Shown here: piece after piece, positions 42,791 to 54,497 of the stretch
Numbering within the stretch: the stretch's first letter is position 1
How the letters are laid out: every line of letters begins with the position of its first letter
The notes under the pieces: model-generated
The model's database searches: none
Told to the model about the DNA's origin: nothing
The model's input: only the letters and a program-made list of their open reading frames with translations
NCBI GenBank assembly: GCA_959347315.1
Contig: OY365813.1
Span: 19,293,460 to 19,357,459 of the forward strand
Source: Bimastos eiseni
Lineage: Eukaryota > Annelida > Clitellata > Crassiclitellata > Lumbricidae
Reading direction: 5' to 3'
DNA length: 64,000 bases
Made by a program: the position numbers and the translations under genes

Positions 42791-43171
42791 CCATACAATT
42801 ATTTAGATGCGTTAAAGACTGTATACCGCTGTATAATCAGTCGTGCAGTTGACTAATATCCAACATGATTCAGCGAAACCAACGTCCCATGTATCTTGAT
42901 CCTCTTGTGTGCGTATACCTGTCGAGCTGAGCTCTAAGTCCGTTATGAACATTTCATGACGGAACGAGAAAGCAGGACAGAATAAATGTGTTCGCACAGC
43001 CTTACAGGTCATACGATAATCAACAATCGTAAGACTAACGTACGTATCGCGGACATAGAACGACGTAAGGATAGGCGACCGATTAGAAGCGGTAAGGTGA
43101 GTAAAAGGTAAGTGTGAAGTAAACAAAGCTAAGTTAATTACTCATTTATTATGCACCTTTCTAGAACCACA
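42791..43171 (+). repeat. 5' module of the UGT repeat unit (locus 10)
   Basis: Identical, as far as I can read, to 24660-25040. Confidence 0.55.
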
Positions 43172-43225
43172 ACTGTTATTACCATCACTAATACTACTGC
43201 AGCCATAGTCAAATAGAACAACGAC

Positions 43226-43880
43226 GGTTCCAGGGGCTTTCACCTCCGGACGCATCACCTCCGGACGTTTCACCTCCGGAGGTTTCACCTCTTGGGGCTT
43301 TCACCCCCGGACGTTCACCACTGGATGACTCACCTTTAGGGGCTTTCACCTTTAGGGGCTTTCACCTCTAGGGGCTTTCACCTCCTGGCGATTGCTTAAT
43401 TTACAGACAAGTAAAGTAAAATTTCGATGGGAATACTCATTGAATTGTACATAAATAATATATAACATGCAAAGCAAATTTATTTAGCATAAATATAAGC
43501 AATGAACTGTAAATAGACACAATAAGGAAAGAATTAAATGTTATCCCTCTTCCGTAATCGCAATAACCTCGATTTACTGTCCATCAGAAGCCATTATAAT
43601 TATTAAATGTCATCTAGTAAAATCTAATTAAGCATGAGAAAGGTGAGCGATCGCCTTCAAAAATGTTAGAACGTCAGTACTTCCGTAACCGCCAGCAGTC
43701 CGATTTACTCTGTCCATTAGAAGCCGATAGTCAGTCTTTAGTTTGATAGTTGAGGTGAAAGCCGTTAGAGGTGAAAGCCCCTAGAGGTGAATCGTCCGGT
43801 GGTGAAACGTCCGGAGGTGAAAGTCCCTAGAGGTATAACGTCCGGAGGTGAAACGTCCGGAGGTGAAAGCCTCTGATACC
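43226..43880. mobile_element. 655-bp TIR transposon with tandemly repeated ends, copy B
   Basis: Same element and same flanking ACAACGAC duplication as 25095-25749. It reached this site by duplication or conversion of the surrounding tract, not by a second insertion. Confidence 0.8.
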
Positions 43881-44015
43881 ACAACGACAACTACTTCCAA
43901 ATCCACCACTGAAATATGCAACCACTTAATTGCATTTCTCGTCGTCTTCTACTTCTTTCTCCTTGCCCTCTTCCTCAATTCAGTTTAAATGGTTTTATGT
44001 TTATCTCACATGCAA

Positions 44016-44024
44016 ATGTTGCAG
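44016..44024 (+). promoter_or_regulatory. Putative 3' splice site, AG 10 nt before the ATG (locus 10)
   Basis: Identical to the locus 5 site, with AG at 44023-44024. Confidence 0.55.
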
Positions 44025-44034
44025 GTTCCTATAG

Positions 44035-45599
44035 ATGGATGCAAAGACAATGTATTGCTTTGGGATAGCGTTGTCCTTGCTGGATACATTCCAAGCTGTC
44101 TCGGGAGCAAAGATACTCATGAAATCACCGCCACTTGGAAGCCGCATATTAGAACAGGTCTCACTCGGAGTAGAACTGGCTTCCAGAGGTCATGAAGTCT
44201 ATATTGCGATTGGGTCACGCTACATGAAAAAAGAAAGCATCGAGAAACGCGGTATGAAGACGCTGCCCTATAAGGTTCCAGATGGAGTGATGTACGGCGT
44301 CTCTGAAGAATTTGAGAGAATGGTGGCGGAACTTATATTCGACAAGAACGAGGATAAGATGGAAAGCTCAGGTCATGTGGTATCTCAGCTTACCAATGAT
44401 GACTGTGCTTACATGATGGCGGATGAGGCTTTTCTTGAGAATGTGAGACAATTGAAGTTCAACATAGCTATTGTATCACCGTTCATTCTCAGTTCGTGCA
44501 ACCTGATTCTGCCAAAGTATATCGGAATACCCTTCGTCACAAATTCCGGATTTATTATGCCATGGCATATTCGCATCCCAGCGCTTTCTTCATTCGCTAA
44601 TTTCATGTCTGCATGAACGGATTTGGCCGATAATGAATTTATTACACTGACTTCCAGACTCATGAACTTATTCACACATGTCGCTTTTGACGCCATACGC
44701 TCCAGGTTTGCGCCGGACAATAACACGCTCTTAGAACGCTATGCACCGGAATACAAATCCTGAAACGATCTACTGCGACAATCAGAGCTGTTCTTGTTAG
44801 GACGTGATCATTATCTTTTCTCTACGATTCCAGAAATTTCGAACTACATCACGGTGGCTGGACTGACAACTGCTAAACAGAACAAACTTCCAAAAGACTT
44901 GGATGACGTAGCGGAAAAGTCCTGTGGTATTATTCTACTGAGCTTCGGATCGTCTGCCTACTACTTTCCAAAAAAGTCATCATTAAATTCCTTGATGCAT
45001 TCTCCAAACTGAATCATACTGTTCTCGTAAAGTTTTTCATTCCCGAAGGCGTTAAAGTTCCACAGAATGTGAAGGTTTCCTCTTGGCTTCCTCAGAACGA
45101 TGTTCTTGGTCATCCGAAAACAAAACTCTTCATAACTCATGGTGGAATTAACGGTCAAAACGAGGCGCTGTATAATGGCGTTCCGATGATAGGATTTCCA
45201 TTGTTTGCTGAACAGCATCAGAACTGCCATCGAGCTTATGAAAAGGTATTCGGGTTAGAGATGAAGATATAGAATTTCACTTCCGATCAACTCTTCCGAA
45301 ACATCCAAGAGGTTCTCAACAATCCGAAATATCGGTCAACGATCGGAAAAGCATCGGAGGTTTTCCGGGATCAACCAATGAATGCCCGCGAGAGAGGGGC
45401 ATTCTGGGTAAAACACGTGATCAGACATGGTGGAAAACACCTTCGAATGCTGTCAATGGATCTTCCTCTCTATCAGTTTCTGATGCTGGATGTCTTCTTC
45501 GTCATCGGTGTCGGTGTGGTTGCTATTCTTCTTCTGCTACGATGTTTCATTAGGCGTTTTTGCAAAAGGTCGACACAGACGAAGAGAAAGACCAGTTGA
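44035..45599 (+). pseudogene. UDP-glycosyltransferase, array member 10 (broken)
   Basis: The 5' two thirds read identical to member 5, including the TGA stops at 44614-44616 and 44761-44763 and the Ser in IVSPF. From about 44970 it differs: one A is lost in the AAAAAA run (frameshift), while the signature region deleted in member 5 is present here, though altered (THGGINGQNEALYNGVP). A TAG at 45270-45272 follows. The end encodes a normal membrane segment and an RKTS tail. Thus the two copies share old lesions and have separate later ones. Confidence 0.93.
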
Positions 45600-46480
45600 T
45601 TTCTCTTTGCAATTCATCACGTGGTTGAAGCAATGCGATTCCGATTTCTGTGTAAATCATACTACTTGAAACCAGTATTTGACATTTTAAAGCACCTTCT
45701 AGACATCTCGATACTGTGAAAATTGTTGGATAGACATCATAAAACATCACGTTTCATCAGTTTATTTAACAGACAATTTATTAAATACATTAGTACTGAT
45801 ATATTTCACGAATAAAGTAAAACATAATTAAGACACCAGCAAAATAATTTAGGAATGCCAGACTCTCGAAGTAGCCTCAAAAAAATTGATGGAAGTGCTT
45901 CTTCTTTATTCACATTTTAAAACTTTATTGGTCTTGGTAGGGCTTTTGTTTTCTTGAGCTGGCGCATAATATAAAAATGTAATTATTGTCATAATTGGAA
46001 TTTTATACGTTAGTGTTTTGAAGGATTTTTAACGAATGGGGAAATGAAACAGACATTTAGCTCCTAATTTCGGTTTGTTATTGGATCATATCATTGCGAG
46101 AGCGATTTAATGTCATTTAATTAGTGATGTCTATTCCCTCAATCTGACAACTTTACATTATCTAATGCACAAGGCCTCAACCGATATCGAACTAACATTG
46201 ATCCACAATCAAGTCGGTTTCCAGAGAATCAGTTCAATGCGTAGGTAGTACGAGGTAGGCCTACTTTATTGTGAATCAAAAGTTTATACAATGTATCGGC
46301 CTAATAGATACGGGAAAATATTAGCTCAATTTTACTTGGAAATCGTAAAATTATAGCCGTGCAAGTCGTTTGATAAATGTATTCTATGTACGCAAATAAA
46401 TCGGTATTTATCTTTGCCTTCAACGCTTAAACACACTCATCTCACTACATTCATGTATACGTGTGAGTAATTAACAGCCC
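45600..46480 (+). other. 3' flank of member 10
   Basis: Copy of 27430-28022 with 10-15% visible differences. A possible poly(A) signal AATAAA lies at 45811-45816. AT-rich beyond 46183. Confidence 0.45.
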
Positions 46481-47416
46481 GTTTGTAATTATATGCCTGA
46501 CTACGTTCATGTATAGGCCTAAGTGTGTGTAATAGGCCGTTTGTAAATATATACTTGTAAACGGGGCTTTGAAAAATACCAGGTTTTAATTGCAGCGTAT
46601 CTAATGCGAATGACGTTTGTTCAATAGCAGCATCCTTTGTGCGACAAGTTCTAGATTGTGAAATTTCATGATGTCAGTAGCTGAGGTAAGAGCATACCTG
46701 TATGAAAGCGAAATGACTACAAGAGATGGTCTGAATGAATATGCTTATTTTGATAATGCAAGGGCATGCTAGAACACTTAAAGTTTGGCCAGAACAAGTA
46801 TGGCCCAGTCTGTGGACGGTTTGCTCGTAAATTAAGATGCAAGGCCACAATCATTTAGATCGCTTCGTTGTTGATACGACGACCCAGCAGCAAAACGTTG
46901 TCGTTCGATGATTGGCTGTAATCGTGACTAGTAGAGTAAGTTGTCACACCTCTAACAATTGAATGGACCAATGCAGACACGGAAACGTGTTAATCCGAAG
47001 CGCCGACTCCGCAAACAGACAGCCATAGCCATGGCTGAGGTTGCATCAGATTAAAGCAGAATGACATCAAGAGCTGAGCTCAATGAACGTGTTTATTTTG
47101 ATGATGCAATGTAGTGTAAGAACGCTAGAAGTTTGGCAAGAGCGAGTATGGCCCGCTTTGTAGACGGCTATATAATTATAGTTCTTAAATATGGACTTGA
47201 AGCCACAATCACTTAGATAAACTCGTTGCCGATGCGATAATACAGTCTGAAAAAGGAGTCGGTCGAAGATTGACGGTTATTGGCAGAGCTATCGGTCGTT
47301 AGGTTGAGGTAAAGAACACGAGGAGCCAAGGTAATATACACATCATTTAACTCAAACAATTGATTGCCGGCGTTTACGTCAACTCTCAGAAAGTTCCCTA
47401 CAATCGGCTACCGTGT
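46480..47416 (+). repeat. 3' module of locus 10, two partial copies in tandem
   Basis: First copy about 46480-46880 (taggccgtttgtaaatatat, atgctagaacacttaaag). Second copy about 47040-47416 (gagctgagctcaatgaacgt, gtcgaagattgacggttatt). The pair may mark an unequal-crossover joint. Confidence 0.5.
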
Positions 47417-47510
47417 GGGACGCGGTCGCGGTTTGTTTAACGTGTTCGCTCTGTGGAATGAAGGATACGAGATCGAGTTTCAATTTGACGGTTATTGTAA
47501 TTGGGCTAAT
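47417..47510 (+). repeat. tRNA-derived SINE (3'-module family), degenerate
   Basis: gacgcggtcgcggtttgttt ... gatcgagtttcaatttgac; tail partly lost. Confidence 0.5.
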
Positions 47511-47914
47511 TATTGGTCTGCGCCAGATTCTGCCTTTTTCATTGCTTCGAACATGCTTAGAACTAAACTGTTTAACATTCCTGGTTCGTAATGAAAGGCG
47601 ATGTAATTAGACACTGAGAATCACCGGTGACGATCCATTTTGCTGCAAATTCTTTGCACCTCTATTTTGAAAGCAGTGTATATTCTAAAGGAAAATAAAT
47701 CTATCAGTGACATTTTCTGGGATTATATCAATATCTCTCTGCTGTTAGTCGAGTAATTTTTGAAGATAGATCTCATTGTTTTGCTGTGAACATTACTAAC
47801 CAATGCAGGGAGTCACACAGATACTTGTTCCGTCCTTGGGATCCCCTCCCCATCAGATGCGCAGCTTTCCGAAGCCGACGTCAAGGTACCTCAGCAATAG
47901 CAAAGGCACTATGT

Positions 47915-48025
47915 AGGCTATTCAGTAACAAAGGCATGAACTATGAGGTCCCGGAAACAGGTAGAAAGATTGAAGAGGGGAAATCTAAGAAATCGGGTTG
48001 AGAGAGCACTCAGGTCATTTTTTTA
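47915..48025 (-). repeat. Short CR1-like LINE remnant
   Basis: On the minus strand it reads like the RT stretch around 13.56-13.62 kb (LSALSTRF...FRDL) joined directly to VHAFVTE, the start of the HAFVTSR motif. That implies an internal deletion. The preceding 47511-47914 shows nothing recognisable. Confidence 0.4.
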
Positions 48026-48178
48026 ATTGGTACACTGTACCAAACCAGACAAGCAAACATGCACAATGCATACTGCATTAGCATAATTTGCATATGTAAC
48101 AAAATATGCGTGCATATAATCATAAAAATCTTCATGCATACACACAACAATACATACACATTGCAAGTGCGCATTCAC

Positions 48179-48336
48179 TTATATGCATACATATATGCAT
48201 ACATATATGCATACATATATGCATACATATATGCATACATATATGCATACATAGATGCATACATATATGCATACATATATGCATACATATATGCATACAT
48301 ATATGCATACATAGATGCATACATATATGCATACAA
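48179..48336. repeat. 12-bp minisatellite (catatatgcata)
   Basis: About 13 nearly perfect units with two catagatgcata variants. It generates Tyr-Ala-Tyr-Ile and Met-His-Ile-Cys artefact frames on both strands. Confidence 0.95.
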
Positions 48337-48829
48337 ATGTGAGATATAATCTATAAAGCACCTCTTGTGGTGCTAGCAATTTACCCAACCCTAACTGAGT
48401 CTCACCACCAATCGGCTGCCCACTAGAATTGATAGATGACAGTGTTCTATCAGCCCACCCCATCGTGAACACAGAACAGGTAGCGGTAGGGCGTAGAATG
48501 TTCGATATCATATCCGCCATTGAACAACTGGCGCCGCTCCAACGGCTATCGTAAGTAGGTCAAATTCGTCTGCAACCTGTCACCCCTCTGATTTGTAAGT
48601 GGACCATTCCAAATACGGAAGCTATCGAGACTTGTGATTAGGACCGTTTAAATGGCTGCTTATCCGTGGTTAAATCGAAATTAAATCCGACACGCCGGAT
48701 CGGCAAACAGTAATTCTCGAAACTTGTAAGATCTATCGAGCAAATGATGTATTTAGACAGAGTAAACCGACGAAATGACAAATACGACTTACAGTCACGT
48801 GATATACACAGATATATATTATACATATA
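48337..48829. other. Intergenic, no recognised feature
   Basis: Mixed-composition sequence. Minus-strand frames (for example 48638-49018) show no domain. Confidence 0.4.
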
Positions 48830-49360
48830 GGCTAAATATGTGCATATAAAACTAGATGTAGGCCTATATTCTGCCTTCAGTCCTATATGTTGTATATTAC
48901 CGAATTTACGGGAGACACGTAGTGTTGAGAAGCATTCAACGTGATTCAGCAGAACTATTATTGTGTCTGTGGTTTTCAAGTATTGAGCGACGATTGTAGG
49001 CCTACGTATTGCCGACACGACACAATGAGGTTAGGAGGTTAAATTATGGTCAACTTAAAGTAAACTAAGGCAATGTAGTCACTCATTTAACACCCACCTT
49101 TTAGAAATGCCCACATAATGTAGATTCTGTATAAAATCTAATATTTTAAGAACTGGTTTATATCTCTAGATGTGTAGCGTGACGGTAATGAGCGCATTGC
49201 ATGGCTGCCGATAGTTCAATTCGACTCCTGTATTAATTTATCGTTTTATCCGTTCCAGCCTGAAATTCAGTAACACTATTCATTAGTAGTTGTTACCGTT
49301 ATACGACGACTGCCAGGCTGTTGGTGTCCACCGTACCTGACATAGTAAGATTAATCTTAA
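48830..49360 (+). repeat. 5' module of the UGT repeat unit (locus 11), shortened
   Basis: gcctatattctgccttcagt, caacgtgattcagcagaact, ggttaggaggttaaattatg, then a gttatacgacgactgccagg word matching the distal module. Confidence 0.5.
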
Positions 49361-49389
49361 AAGTTACTTTATATTAAAACCTTCAACTG

Positions 49390-49560
49390 TGTCGGATAGT
49401 GCTGTGGCTAGCGCAAGCCTACTGACTGTCAATCAAGAGGTCGGGCAGAAATTTGACTCGAGATTTCTGGCCCACCTGTGTGCCCTCTCCTCTAGCCAGT
49501 TCCGACATGGTGGGTACATTGGACGTACACTTGAGGTAGAAAAATTCGACGGCGAGGGAG
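49390..49560 (+). repeat. tRNA-derived SINE (5'-flank family), locus 11
   Basis: gatagtgctgtggctagcg (box A-like), then tcgagatttctggcccacc. The tail is truncated. Confidence 0.45.
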
Positions 49561-49582
49561 TGGCAGTAATAATAATTACTAC

Positions 49583-49712
49583 AATGGTGGTGGTGGGGTG
49601 GTGTCGGTGATCGTGATGATGATGGTGATGGTCGTGATGGAGGTGGTGGTGATGAGGATGAGGATGATGACGATAATGACGACGGCGATAATGATGATGA
49701 TCATGTGGTCCA
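49583..49712. repeat. GGT/GAT trinucleotide tract
   Basis: ggtggtgg then repeated gatgatgg and gatgaggat words, in the place where other loci carry the ACN tract. Confidence 0.8.
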
Positions 49713-50037
49713 CTGCGTTCTAGACTCCTTTGATGAAGTGATTATTGACAGGCTATTCACCACAATACCACTTTATTACGTTGTTATGGATTAATGTTTA
49801 ACTAGCGCCCAAACCAGTCTAGCTTTGAAAGAAGAACATCCGGTATGCGTTGTCGGTGTTAAGATGAAGTAGGGTACTAGCTATCAACTCTCGCAGGACG
49901 AGGCCAAGAATATGAACTTGCTGTAAAGTGAATAACATTTGTCGCCTATCTTTGTTGGCTTAAGGTTTAGATGTCTTCCCTCATTCTTCTTCTTGCTATA
50001 TTCAGTTCAAATAATTTAATGTATATCTGATTTATGT

Positions 50038-50046
50038 TTGTTGAAG
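50038..50046 (+). promoter_or_regulatory. Putative 3' splice site, AG 10 nt before the ATG (locus 11)
   Basis: tgtttgttgaag ends in AG at 50045-50046, and attcctatca precedes ATG 50057. Confidence 0.6.
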
Positions 50047-50056
50047 ATTCCTATCA

Positions 50057-51607
50057 ATGGGTCAAAATACGATGTATTGCCTAGTGATATCGCTGTTCTT
50101 AACTGGCACATTTCAAGATGTCTCGGGGGCAAAGATCCTCATGAAATCGCCGCAACTCGGGAGCCACATTTTAGAACAAATCTCACTCGGTCAAGAACTA
50201 GCAGCGAGAGGTCATGACGTTTATATTGCGATTGGGTCACGCTACCCGAAAAAAGACAACATTGAGAAACGCGGAATCAAGACGCTGCCCTATAATTATC
50301 CCGATGGAGTGCTGTACGGCGTCTCCGAAGAGGTAGAGAAAATATTGGCGGAATACATATTCGACCCGACCGATAATAAGATGGTTGGTAGTGCGGCATC
50401 TCAGGTAACCAATGACGACTGTGCCTACATGATGATGGATGAGGCTTTTCTGGAGAATGTCAGACAATTGAAATTCGACATTGCGATTGTAGAATCATTC
50501 GCTCTCAGTCCGTGCAATCTGATTCTGCCAAAATACTTAGGAATACCTTTCGTATCGAATGCCGGATTTTTTCATCCATGGCACATACGCATCCCAGCGC
50601 TTCCATCATTCGTTAATTTTATGGCCGTCTGGACAGACTTGGAAGATATCACGCTAACCACCAGAATGAGTAACTTATTCGTATATGTGGCCTTTGATAC
50701 CATAGTTTCCATGTTTGCGCCAGACAATAATACGCTCTTAGAACGCTATGCCCCAGAATACAAATCATGGACCGATCTATTACGACAGTCAGAGCTCTTC
50801 ATGGTAGCGCGTGATCATCATCTTGGAGCTCCGATCCCAGAAATGCCGAACTACATCACGGTGGCTGGACTGACAACTGATACACCAAGCAAATTACCAA
50901 AAGATTTGGAAGATGTGGTGGAAAAATCCGATGGTATTATTCTGTTGAGCTTCGGATCGTCTGCCTATTACTTTCCAAAAGAGGTCATCGTTAAATTCCT
51001 TGAGGCGTTCTCCAAGCTGAATCAGACTGTTCTGGTGAAGTTTTTCATTCCTGAAGGTGTTGAAGTTCCACAGAATGTGAAGGTCTCCTCGTGGCTGCCA
51101 CAGAACGATATACTCGGCCATCCGAAAACAAAACTCTTCATAACTCATTGTGGAAATAACGGTCAACACGAGGCGCTATATAATGGTGTTCCGATGATAG
51201 GATTTCCATTGTTTGCTGAACAACATAATAACTGCCATCGAATCTTCAAGAAGGGATTCGGGTTGGAGATGAAGATAAAGGATTTCACGGCCGATCAACT
51301 CGTCCTAAGCATCCATGAGATCCTCAACAATCCAAAATATCGGTCGACAATTCGAAAAGCATCGGAGGTTTTCCGGGATCAACCAATGAATGGTCGCCAG
51401 AGAGGAGCATTCTGGGTAGAACACGTGATCAAACATGGAGGAAAGCACCTTCGAATGCTGTCAATGGATCTCCCTATGTATCAGTTCCTCATGCTGGATG
51501 TCTTCTTCGTCATCGGTGTCGGTGTTGCTGCTGTTCTGTTTCTGCTAAGATGTCTCTTCAGGTGTCTTTACAAAAGATTTACACAGGCGAAGATAAAGAC
51601 CAATTGA
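50057..51607 (+). CDS. UDP-glycosyltransferase, array member 11 (intact)
   Basis: 516-residue UGT, the intact relative of broken member 6. Signal peptide MGQNTMYCLVISLFLTG... with cut before AKI. GSH histidine. The partner-acid region reads IVESFALSPC (Glu, then Ser where others have Pro). NQTVLVKFF is present. The signature FITHCGNNGQHEALYNGVP has Asn where most members have Ile, as in divergent member 12, and is followed by AEQHNN. C-terminal membrane segment and KIKTN tail. The region DDCAYMMMDEAF differs from the usual MMADE. About 640 bp of its 3' flank also matches that of member 6, so the duplication included flanks. Confidence 0.94.
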   Translation: MGQNTMYCLVISLFLTGTFQDVSGAKILMKSPQLGSHILEQISLGQELAARGHDVYIAIGSRYPKKDNIEKRGIKTLPYNYPDGVLYGVSEEVEKILAEYIFDPTDNKMVGSAASQVTNDDCAYMMMDEAFLENVRQLKFDIAIVESFALSPCNLILPKYLGIPFVSNAGFFHPWHIRIPALPSFVNFMAVWTDLEDITLTTRMSNLFVYVAFDTIVSMFAPDNNTLLERYAPEYKSWTDLLRQSELFMVARDHHLGAPIPEMPNYITVAGLTTDTPSKLPKDLEDVVEKSDGIILLSFGSSAYYFPKEVIVKFLEAFSKLNQTVLVKFFIPEGVEVPQNVKVSSWLPQNDILGHPKTKLFITHCGNNGQHEALYNGVPMIGFPLFAEQHNNCHRIFKKGFGLEMKIKDFTADQLVLSIHEILNNPKYRSTIRKASEVFRDQPMNGRQRGAFWVEHVIKHGGKHLRMLSMDLPMYQFLMLDVFFVIGVGVAAVLFLLRCLFRCLYKRFTQAKIKTN

Positions 51608-52400
51608 TTGACCTTAGCAACTAATCCTGTGGTTGACACAATGTTATTTCGTTTATTGTGCAACTCGTATTACCCAGCGCCAGTATGTGATATTGTAAAG
51701 TACATTAGGATATTTAGGAGCGTGTCAACGCTCTGCAAATTTTCGCAGCTGCATTACAAATCATCACGTTTCACTGTTTTACTGATCGAGTAAGCCTAAT
51801 TAACGTACTAATATTTCTTATATATTGTCGAATAGACTGAAACCACAGCTATGATATCAGTTTTATTAATGGAGACCTAAGTTGTAGCTTAGTTTTAGTT
51901 GTATTAATGGTTATTAATTGATCTGTTCCATTTGAATTTATAATTGATTATTGACTTCTGACTGTTTTTCCTTCTCTTTCTAGTTGCCATTGAATTCTGA
52001 AAGAGAATAATATTATGACAGTTGCCTTATTTGTCAATATTTTAGGTGCCAGCATTCTAATTAATGCTGATATGTATATCGAACTGCTGCGGGCATATAG
52101 TTCCTAATCTACGTATGCTTAGTTGTTTGTTTTCAAAGCAAGATCTAAATAATTAAGTTTTGACTTCTGAAACACCGACCAGACAATATCTAATGAACTG
52201 GGTATCAATCCCTTTCGCATCACAACTATGCCACAACCAATTGAGTATCTAGGAGGTCATTATAATAAGATGCAGTTTATTGGTCGTATGTATCAGAAAT
52301 TTGACGAAGGTAGCGGCAATATAGAAATACTGAGAATAATTTGGATAAGATAGAAGCAATTTGGAATGCGCTTCTAGCTGTTAGGTGATTGTATTCTTCC
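51608..52400 (+). repeat. 3' flank of locus 11
   Basis: Up to about 52245 it matches 29505-30125. Then comes a single unit of the 17.4-kb tandem sequence (gagaataatttggataagat). No gene. Confidence 0.6.
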
Positions 52401-53040
52401 ACACAATGTGAGTGGCTGTCTTTTGCTATATATGCCTGTAAATTGAGCAATGAATTGATGAAAATAAATAGGCCTATAGTAAGTTCACATTGCGCTGATG
52501 CAGTGTTTCTTAACACGCACAGAATTAGCCCAAGAGCAAAACAAAACGCAAGTTCTTCATTTTCTGTTCTTCATTGCAAATTCTTTGGGAGAATTTCAGG
52601 CGACCAGCGGCTGAGATTGATTGCATCAGATAAAAGCAGAATTACCTGCTGAGCTGAATGAACGTTTATTTTAACGATGCAATGTCTTGCTATAGACCAC
52701 TTGAAATTTGGCCAGAACGAGTATGGCCTGGTCTGTAGTTCTTAAATTAAAACGCGAGGCCGCAAGTACTTAGACTCCTGGCTTATTAGAAAACACAGCA
52801 GCGAACTTTGCAGGTTGTAGATCGACAGTAATTAGCAGAGTTAATCGTCATTAGGTCGGAGTAAATTGCACAATAGCTTTCTAGGTTGTAGACCGCCTGG
52901 GGCCAATTAAGTAATCAACTAATCATACACATAAATTTAGCTCTAGAGTTGATAGTCCAGTACGTTAGTCGGAAACACGACACCACAGTCACAGTGTCGT
53001 TAATGGTCAAAAGTCCTCAACATTCGGGGATCGTGGGGAA
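52400..53040 (+). repeat. 3' module of locus 11
   Basis: gcaatgtcttgctatagacc, atttggccagaacgagtatgg, cgtcattaggtcggagtaaa words. Open frames within it are not supported. Confidence 0.55.
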
Positions 53041-53152
53041 CGTGGCAGCCGGTTGGTTAAGGTGCTCGCTCTGTGTCTTCGTGGTTGCTGGTTCGAGTTT
53101 CCCTTGGACGGTTACTGCATAGGGACTTGAGCAAGTCCTTCACTCGCGATTA
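53041..53152 (+). repeat. tRNA-derived SINE (3'-module family), best copy
   Basis: Box A-like cagccggttggttaaggtgc, box B gctggttcgagtttc, and tail cggttactgcatagggac then gagcaagtccttcactcg. Confidence 0.7.
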
Positions 53153-53165
53153 GTCAGCGCCATCG

Positions 53166-53325
53166 ATTGATTGATCGATTTTTGATTGATCTATTTTGGT
53201 TGATCGATTTTTGATTGATCGATTTTTGATTGATCGATTTTTGATTGATCTATTTTGGTTGATCGATTTTTGATTGATCGATTTTTGATTGATCGATTTT
53301 TGATTGATCGATTTTTGATTGGTCG
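53166..53325. repeat. 16-bp minisatellite (gattgatcgatttttg)
   Basis: About ten units with tctattttggt variants. A related short run opens the block inside the mariner element at 54991. Confidence 0.9.
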
Positions 53326-53590
53326 ATTTTTCCGTGTACCAACGTTTGTATTATGGCTATGATATAGCTTCGTATACTTGTTAGGTAATGTACTTGTTTA
53401 AACTATAAAGCAATCTTTCACTACAGCAGCCATCAAATCAGCTTTACATTAGGGCATTCTGTCTTGACTGATCACGTGAACCCGTCATTCAAGTCGTGCC
53501 TTTATCAGTCAGTTACTGAAATGTATAAAGCCTCCCAAGGTCTCTGGGTTTTAGCGAACAAAGCCAAAACACAGATCTGTTTAATTACAG
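53264..53590. repeat. Flank block copied inside the mariner element
   Basis: About 300 bp (ccaacgtttgtattatggct ... caaggtctctgggttttagc) that recurs, about 10% diverged, at 54988-55264. The sequence 53591-54497 that follows holds a C10 run near 54031 and no recognised gene. Confidence 0.75.
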
Positions 53591-54497
53591 AATGTCGTCG
53601 GACGATGAACTGTGAACTTGGATCCCGTAGAAGAGACTTAGTGCATTATCTGTGGGTTAGACGCTACTATCTACAAAGCCATTATGTGCCTCGAAAGCAT
53701 CCTATACAGTAGACTTCGTGACCTATTTATCGGCTCTGCATAACATAATGGCTAGTGCTAGAGTATTAACATAACGCTGGACTAGTTGTATGTTACCTGG
53801 GATCTGATAAATTGTCTAGCACTACAGTCTCAGACAAGAGTAACCGACTTGATGCGACATCGAAGGAAATGATACGACTGGTTAGCGTTGCTCTACAGAG
53901 TCAGAAGGAGCTAGAGCACCACCAACTGAGTCGGTGGTCCCCGGTGGCCCCTTAAAGTTTTTGTCGACTTTCAGTTTTCTAGACGCCCAACTGGTCCTTC
54001 TGTCAGGTTTCCATACCCTATGCGTGTCCCCCCCCCCCCCTATGTTGGACAAATCTAGAGCCTCCACAACGACTGATGATATTAGCGATTATGGTGCTGA
54101 TATTTGCAATCTTTTCCTGGTACTATGCGATCATCTTGTATAGTCAAAAGTCATAAGTCACGTTTCAGGACGTTTCGGTTTCTAAACGACAGCGATATGC
54201 AATGGGTGCAATAGTTTTGGCTTTCCTGGCACAGTACGGAAGATCTGGGCGCATCAAATACCCGACAATAATAATTATTTTTGTTTTATTTCAAACTGAC
54301 AAAGTGATGTATGATCACAAGTACAGTCTGAACGAATGATGACAAGTTATTTTAAACAGAAGTCGAATGAAGAGAAGCTATTACAGGAGTCGAAGTTAAC
54401 TGTCCGCAGCAATGCAAAGGACAAATTAGGCTATTCGTTTGTTTTAACTAACGCATTCGCCTAGCGAGAGAAGGACCAGTCAATTTTACGTGATATA

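Larger units (their letters stand above)
40881..46183 (+). repeat. Segmental duplication, copy B
   Basis: Partner of 22737-28022; contains fragment 9 and broken member 10. See copy A for the identical core (42183 to about 44969). Confidence 0.85.

Noticed and set aside
47786..48001. 71-codon plus-strand frame
   Set aside because: Overlaps a minus-strand LINE remnant and has no protein signature.
48059..48520. Tyr-Ala-Tyr-Ile and Met-His-Ile-Cys repeat frames
   Set aside because: Translation of the 12-bp minisatellite.
53166..53325. CRISPR-like regular repeats
   Set aside because: Contiguous 16-bp satellite without unique spacers, in a eukaryotic context.
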